Part shown: positions 59,893 through 64,000 of the stretch, one piece after another
How the letters are laid out: each line of letters starts with the position of its first letter
How positions within the stretch are numbered: the stretch's first letter is position 1
Assembly (NCBI RefSeq): GCF_003205875.1
Contig: NZ_PUBZ01000082.1
Coordinates: 1-64,000, forward strand
Source of the DNA: Herpetosiphon llansteffanensis
GTDB lineage: Bacteria > Chloroflexota > Chloroflexia > Chloroflexales > Herpetosiphonaceae
Direction of reading: 5' to 3'
Length of the DNA stretch: 64,000 bases
Position numbers and translations under genes: made by a program
Notes under the pieces: model-generated
What the model saw: only the letters and a program-made list of their open reading frames with translations
Databases searched by the model: none
What the model was told of the DNA's origin: nothing

Positions 59893-62586
59893 ATGCAAGA
59901 TCCCCAGTTGATTGGGCGCATGCTCAATCATTTCAAAATTGTTGATAAACTTGGTCAGGGTGGGATGGCGATGGTCTATCGTGCCTACCAAGAAAACCTC
60001 AATCGTACGGTGGCGCTCAAATTGTTGCCCCCAGAGATGACGTTTGACCAAAGTTATATTGCACGCTTTCAGCAAGAAGCTCGGGCAGCTGCTGGGCTTG
60101 AACATACCCATATTGTGCCAATCTACGAAATTGGCCAAGCTGAAGGCTTTTACTATATCGTGATGAAATACATTGAGGGCAATACGCTCAAGGAAAATAT
60201 TGAGCAAGAAGCCCCAATGTCGGTCAATCGCGTGTTGGAGTTGCTTGAGCCAATTGGCAAGGCACTCGATTATGCTCATAAGAAGGGTGTCATTCACCGT
60301 GACATCAAGCCCTCGAATGTGATGCTCACGCCAGAAGGTTGGGTTTATTTGACCGACTTTGGCTTGGCGCGTGGCGGTAGCAGCGACTCAGGGCTAACCC
60401 AAATTGGTACGGTAATGGGCACGCCTGAATATATGTCGCCGGAGCAGGCCCAAGGCTTGGCGGTGGGCGCGGCGAGCGATTTGTATTCGTTGGCAATTAT
60501 GGCCTACGAAATGCTGACCAAGCAAATGCCATTTGTGGCCAATAATCCCCAAGCAGTGCTGTTGGCGCGGGTCATTCGTGCGCCGCGAGCACCAAGCGAT
60601 TTGCTGCCAACGATGCGTTCGGCGGTTGAAGATGTGTTGATGAAAGCCTTGGCGCGCACGCCCGAGGCGCGTTATGCAACCGCTGCTGATTTCTTTGAAG
60701 CCTTGCGTCAAGCCAATAATGGGGCGCAGCCAAACATTCCTGCAACGCCAGCCTTTGTGCCAAACCAACAACCAAATTATGCGCCAACGCCAAGTTACCC
60801 AGCAACTCCGATGAGTAATCAACAGGCGGCTGTGCCACCGTATCAGCCAACGCCATTGAGTAATCAGCAGATTCGGCCTAGTTATCCAAGCAATCCAAGC
60901 AATCAACACGTGCCAATGCACAATCAATCGCCGTATGATGGCTATATTGCGGCCAATACCCAAGCGACGAAGCCAGCGATTATGCCGGTAACTGGCCAAA
61001 CCGTGCACTATCATCAGCAGCCAATTAGCCAACCAAGTCCTGCCGCATACACGCCACCAGCAACCGCTTCGGCCCAGCGCAATAAACAAAAATTGACGAT
61101 CTGGATTGGCGTAGGGGTTCTGCTGCTGATTGCGGCAGTCGTTGGGATTATTTTGGCCAATAGCAGCGATGCTGAAGATATTATTGCTCAAGGCGATGCA
61201 GCATTTGAACGGCGTGGCGGCTTGATCGAGGCGATTAATCTCTACAAAGAAGCAACTGCTGCCGATGATGAGAGTTTCGATGCCCACGAAAAACTGGCGA
61301 TTGCCTACCTGATGCGTGGCCAAACGCCCGATGCCAACGAGGCAATTCGCAAAGCAATCGCGCTTGATGCCGATCAAGCCAGTGGCCATGCTTGGTTAAG
61401 CCAAGTACACTCAGATAATCGTCAACATAACGATGCCTTGGCCGAGGCCGAAGAAGCAGTACGTTTGGATGGCAATAATCCCTTGGCCTATATAGCGCGG
61501 GCTACTGCTCGCTCTGATGTTGGCAACGAGCTAGGCGATAGCGATTTGCTCAAGCAAGCGTTGGCCGATGCAGATAAGTCGATTGAGTTGGCGGCCAATC
61601 GTTCGCGCTTTGAACAAGCCATGGCCTATAGCGCCAAAGGCTATGTGCAATGGGTTCTCTATCAAGACGAAACCAGCCGCGACGCGGGAGCTGGCAAAGA
61701 ATATGTCGTCGATGGCATTGATAATTTCAATCGGGCGATTGGTTTGCAAGAGCAATTGCCATTGCTGCGCAATAATATTGGCTATTTTTATGCTGAACAA
61801 GGGCGGGTTGCGCTCTACTTAGGTGAATCGGAAACCGCTGAGCAGCGTTTTGCTAAAGCCTATCAATCATTTGACGATGCCTTAGCGCTCGATCCCAATT
61901 ATGGTTTGGCCTTTGCGGGCAAGGGCTGGACGCAAATTTACGAACGTAAATATGAAGAAGCCCAGCAATTTTTCGATCAGGCACTTGAACGCAACCCCAA
62001 AGATGCCAATGCCTTAAATGGCCGCGCGCTAACCAACTGGTGGCTTGGCCGCAACAATTCGAGCGATCCGCAGAGCGATTATGCAGCTGCGATTCGCGAT
62101 TATGAGGCTGCTTTGGCAGGCGCGCCATCGTGGCTTTCGGTCTATGTCGATTTGGGCTATGTCTATCTCTACGACACCAAAGATACCGATAAAGCGATTG
62201 CAACCTTCAAAAAGGCCTTAGAGCGTGATCCCGATTACCCAAATGCGATTGCTGGCCTTGCTGATACCTACTATGAAACGCGCTATTACGATGAGGCGTT
62301 GAAGCTCTACGAGCAAACAATTGACCTCAAGCCCGATTTTGCGACCGCCTACCTCGGCAAAGCCAATGTCTTGTACTCTAGAAAAGAGTACGATGCGGCA
62401 ATTGACCAATACAGTACGGCGCTTGAATATGATTCCTCGCTCAAAAACGCCTATATCGGCAAAGCCTATTGTTACCAAGGCAAAGGCAATATTGAAGAGG
62501 CGCGCAAAGTGCTTGAAGATGGAATCGATTCGGTATCGTATAATGATCAATCAGAATTGAAAGCTATATTGGATAAACTGAAATAA
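59893..62586 (+). CDS. Membrane Ser/Thr protein kinase with TPR sensor
   Basis: The 897-residue protein has a Hanks-type kinase domain (about 14-275): GQGGMAMVY loop at 21-29, Lys43, HRD at 135-137, DFG at 155-157, and the GTPEYMSPEQ activation end. A Pro/Asn/Gln-rich linker follows (about 280-395), then one membrane helix (about 401-424). The remaining 470 residues are TPR units (e.g. LAIAYLMRGQTPDANEAIRKAI and PNAIAGLADTYYETRYYDEAL). It lacks the two-Cys module of the other two kinases. The stop overlaps the 3-TM gene as TAATG. It probably senses an envelope partner through TPRs and signals inside. Confidence 0.92.
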   Translation: MQDPQLIGRMLNHFKIVDKLGQGGMAMVYRAYQENLNRTVALKLLPPEMTFDQSYIARFQQEARAAAGLEHTHIVPIYEIGQAEGFYYIVMKYIEGNTLKENIEQEAPMSVNRVLELLEPIGKALDYAHKKGVIHRDIKPSNVMLTPEGWVYLTDFGLARGGSSDSGLTQIGTVMGTPEYMSPEQAQGLAVGAASDLYSLAIMAYEMLTKQMPFVANNPQAVLLARVIRAPRAPSDLLPTMRSAVEDVLMKALARTPEARYATAADFFEALRQANNGAQPNIPATPAFVPNQQPNYAPTPSYPATPMSNQQAAVPPYQPTPLSNQQIRPSYPSNPSNQHVPMHNQSPYDGYIAANTQATKPAIMPVTGQTVHYHQQPISQPSPAAYTPPATASAQRNKQKLTIWIGVGVLLLIAAVVGIILANSSDAEDIIAQGDAAFERRGGLIEAINLYKEATAADDESFDAHEKLAIAYLMRGQTPDANEAIRKAIALDADQASGHAWLSQVHSDNRQHNDALAEAEEAVRLDGNNPLAYIARATARSDVGNELGDSDLLKQALADADKSIELAANRSRFEQAMAYSAKGYVQWVLYQDETSRDAGAGKEYVVDGIDNFNRAIGLQEQLPLLRNNIGYFYAEQGRVALYLGESETAEQRFAKAYQSFDDALALDPNYGLAFAGKGWTQIYERKYEEAQQFFDQALERNPKDANALNGRALTNWWLGRNNSSDPQSDYAAAIRDYEAALAGAPSWLSVYVDLGYVYLYDTKDTDKAIATFKKALERDPDYPNAIAGLADTYYETRYYDEALKLYEQTIDLKPDFATAYLGKANVLYSRKEYDAAIDQYSTALEYDSSLKNAYIGKAYCYQGKGNIEEARKVLEDGIDSVSYNDQSELKAILDKLK

Positions 62587-62867
62587 TGCGACCACTGATT
62601 CTCTCACTTCCAGCAGTCATTATGTGCTGCGGCATCATTTGGATGGCCGCAGCAACCACGTTTTTCGCCAATCGTTCTGGTCGGGTAGCCGACCTGCGCA
62701 AATTATTTAGTCAGATGAGCCTTGGCATTGGGGCAGCGTTTTTAGTTTGGGCGGGCATTGTGATGCTGCTCGATATTGTTAAAATCGCGTATCCCACCAT
62801 CTTTGCGATTGTTGGGGCCATCTTTCTGTTTCAAGGTTGGGCATTTAGCCGTTTCAAGCTATTCTAA
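62586..62867 (+). CDS. Small three-helix membrane protein
   Basis: The 93-residue protein has three predicted membrane helices (about 4-28, 45-63 and 66-85) joined by a basic loop (FANRSGRVADLRKLF). No family is recognised. Its ATG overlaps the kinase stop (TAATG), so the two are translated together and it may be a membrane partner of the kinase. The deformylase-like gene follows after 18 bp. Confidence 0.7.
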   Translation: MRPLILSLPAVIMCCGIIWMAAATTFFANRSGRVADLRKLFSQMSLGIGAAFLVWAGIVMLLDIVKIAYPTIFAIVGAIFLFQGWAFSRFKLF

Positions 62868-62885
62868 ACCAGCAAGGAGCCTGCT

Positions 62886-63407
62886 ATGGGGGTTGTACCA
62901 CTGATCGAGCTTGGAAACCCATTGTTACGCCAGCCAGCAACCCCATTTGCAGACCCAACCAGCCCTGAAGTGGCGCGGATTTTGAATGATATGCGCGATA
63001 CGTTGGCCGATATGCGCCAACGCATTGGCTATGGCCGAGGCATTGCCGCCCCGCAAATTGGCGTGCTCAAACGCCTAATATTGATCGATACTCCCGAAGC
63101 GAATTTGGTCTTGGTTAACCCACGTTTCGAGCGCTGGAGCCGCGAGGAAGATGAGCGCTATGAATCGTGTTTTAGTTTTTCTGGCATTTGGGGGCTGGTG
63201 CAACGCCCGCTGGGCGTAACCGTTGTCGCTTATACCTTGGCTGGCGAGGAGCAACGCATCGAAGCAACTGGCAGTCTCTCGCGCATCATCCAGCACGAAA
63301 TGGATCATCTTGATGGCTTTATATGGCTCGATCGTAACCCCGATTTGCATAGCCTCTGCACAACCCAAGAATATGAAAAACGCTACGTCAGCCGCGAATC
63401 ACATTAA
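62886..63407 (+). CDS. Peptide deformylase-like protein with altered motif II
   Basis: The 173-residue protein matches peptide deformylase: motif I as GRGIAAPQIG (50-59) and motif III as QHEMDHLDG (136-144), the two His metal ligands. Motif II, normally EGCLS, is ESCFS with Cys95 retained as third ligand; the Gly and Leu are changed. It may keep metal binding but differ in substrate. Peptide deformylase removes the formyl group from new proteins, and a second standard copy is expected elsewhere. AGGAGCCTGCT lies upstream. The 3' end overlaps the next, convergent gene by 9 bp. Confidence 0.85.
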   Translation: MGVVPLIELGNPLLRQPATPFADPTSPEVARILNDMRDTLADMRQRIGYGRGIAAPQIGVLKRLILIDTPEANLVLVNPRFERWSREEDERYESCFSFSGIWGLVQRPLGVTVVAYTLAGEEQRIEATGSLSRIIQHEMDHLDGFIWLDRNPDLHSLCTTQEYEKRYVSRESH

Positions 63408-63746
63408 TTGCTTGAGCATGGTTTGGGCTGCCTGAGCTGCAAGTTGCGCATGGCGATCATCAATTCCATAGACTGCAATGTAGATTGTAATTTCGGCCTT
63501 GGTTGCAGCAACCAATGGCTTCGGTGCATTGCGCCACGAATTATGGCCATTGGCCTCGGTGCGCGAAACATAACACACCTGATCGCCTGTATCCATCATT
63601 AATTTACAATGGCCAAGCCACTCTGGCGCGGCGGTGCAAATGCACTCGTCGGCTGCTTGCAAGGCTGCTTCAAAAAGCGCTTGCAGCTGGTTGGTTGCTG
63701 AAAGTTCGAGTTGTTCGACAAGCGTTGCTGCGCCAATTTCTAGCAT
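63399..63746 (-). CDS. Small protein of unknown function
   Basis: The 115-residue product has no signal peptide or known domain. It starts with a helix (EQLELSATNQLQALFEAALQ), then CICTAAPEWLGHC with three Cys within 13 residues, and a region of strands to the end. The Cys cluster could bind a metal, but the spacing does not match a known finger. It is 12 bp downstream of a G3E-like gene on the same strand, and AGGAG lies near its start. Function unknown. Confidence 0.65.
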   Translation of the reverse strand: MLEIGAATLVEQLELSATNQLQALFEAALQAADECICTAAPEWLGHCKLMMDTGDQVCYVSRTEANGHNSWRNAPKPLVAATKAEITIYIAVYGIDDRHAQLAAQAAQTMLKQLM

Positions 63747-63758
63747 GCAGTTGCTCCT

Positions 63759-64000
63759 TTAGCGCAATGGCTCACTAAATGCCCGTAGCATCAAGGTGGT
63801 AGCTGCTGGATCATCGGCAGTAAACGGAATCACTGGCACATCTGGGCGCAAACTACGAATCTCGGCGGCGACATGCTCCAGCACACTTGGCTCTACTAAA
63901 TCGCTTTTGGGCAACACAATCACATCGGCGATATTAATTTGGCCGCGCAACAAATCGCCTAAGCCATAGCTATCGTGCCACATTTTGCCAAAGCGCACCG
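63759..64000 (-). CDS. Partial G3E (CobW/YjiA-like) GTPase
   Basis: This frame is cut by the right edge, so only the last 80 residues are present. They include LRGQINIADVIVLPKSDLVEP, which fits the region of the G4 motif of G3E GTPases (NKxD), with the Asn replaced by Pro. The last 50 residues (EIRSLRPDVPVIPFTADDP) match the end of the GTPase domain; no CobW C-terminal domain is present. G3E proteins insert metals into enzymes or act as metal chaperones. The assignment is tentative because the G1 loop is outside the window. Confidence 0.55.
   Translation of the reverse strand, partial: VRFGKMWHDSYGLGDLLRGQINIADVIVLPKSDLVEPSVLEHVAAEIRSLRPDVPVIPFTADDPAATTLMLRAFSEPLR

Noticed and set aside
60394-61389. 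331-codon minus-strand frame opposite the third kinase
   Set aside because: Its residues are rich in Trp, Arg, Ile and His as expected for an antisense reading of the Pro/Gln/Asn-rich linker; there is no start signal and no domain.

Overview
The window looks like a piece of chromosome from a filamentous, predatory-type Chloroflexota bacterium close to Herpetosiphon. This rests on gene style (Hanks-type Ser/Thr kinases with proline/glutamine-rich linkers, RsbR-like STAS protein, many TPR proteins, hybrid histidine kinases with stacked GAF domains) and on a characteristic set of short low-complexity intergenic repeats. Taxonomy is inferred from memory of such proteins, not from a search. No rRNA, tRNA, CRISPR array, complete insertion sequence or prophage was recognised.

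Layout. 1-8.2 kb: a 3' fragment resembling a retropepsin-like protease, a pseudouridine synthase/methyltransferase fusion, a GNAT/methyltransferase fusion with a coupled TPR gene, two exported proteins, and a coupled minus-strand trio (ATP-grasp, DinB-like, HAD phosphatase broken by an in-frame TGA). 8.4-14.4 kb: two tandem membrane Ser/Thr kinases with near-identical C-terminal sensor-like modules and similar promoters. 14.4-22.2 kb: small metabolic, membrane and repair genes, including SbcD, a DsbA-like protein and a YgfZ-like protein. 22.3-30.8 kb: eight closely spaced minus-strand genes (dihaem cytochrome, mnmE, STAS protein, acylphosphatase, DJ-1/PfpI, ABC permease, hybrid kinase, SanA-like). 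31.4-38.2 kb: an antiporter with a PII-like protein behind a structured leader, then two adjacent receiver-GAF-histidine kinases.

38.3-45.9 kb: an exported ASST-like protein, a lipoprotein, then an operon of four tandem paralogues of an unrecognised family ending in an internally duplicated DUF6915-like gene. 46-48.7 kb: a LysR regulator divergent from a lone SdhA/FrdA-type flavoprotein. 49.3-56.4 kb: a signalling set (SPFH protein, PsuK-like kinase, receiver-GGDDF protein, 1161-residue TPR membrane protein). 56.3-57.4 kb: a very AT-rich HNH endonuclease gene inserted between two 52-bp copies of the TPR gene's 3' end. 57.7-64 kb: acyl-CoA dehydrogenase, methyltransferase, a third Ser/Thr kinase with TPRs, a 3-TM protein, a deformylase-like protein with altered motif II, and a partial G3E GTPase.

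Seven islands of modular short repeats sit only between genes. The strongest candidates for new biology are the four-paralogue operon with its DUF6915-like partner, the repeat-flanked HNH insertion, the modular repeat islands, and the antiporter/PII-like pair with its leader RNA.
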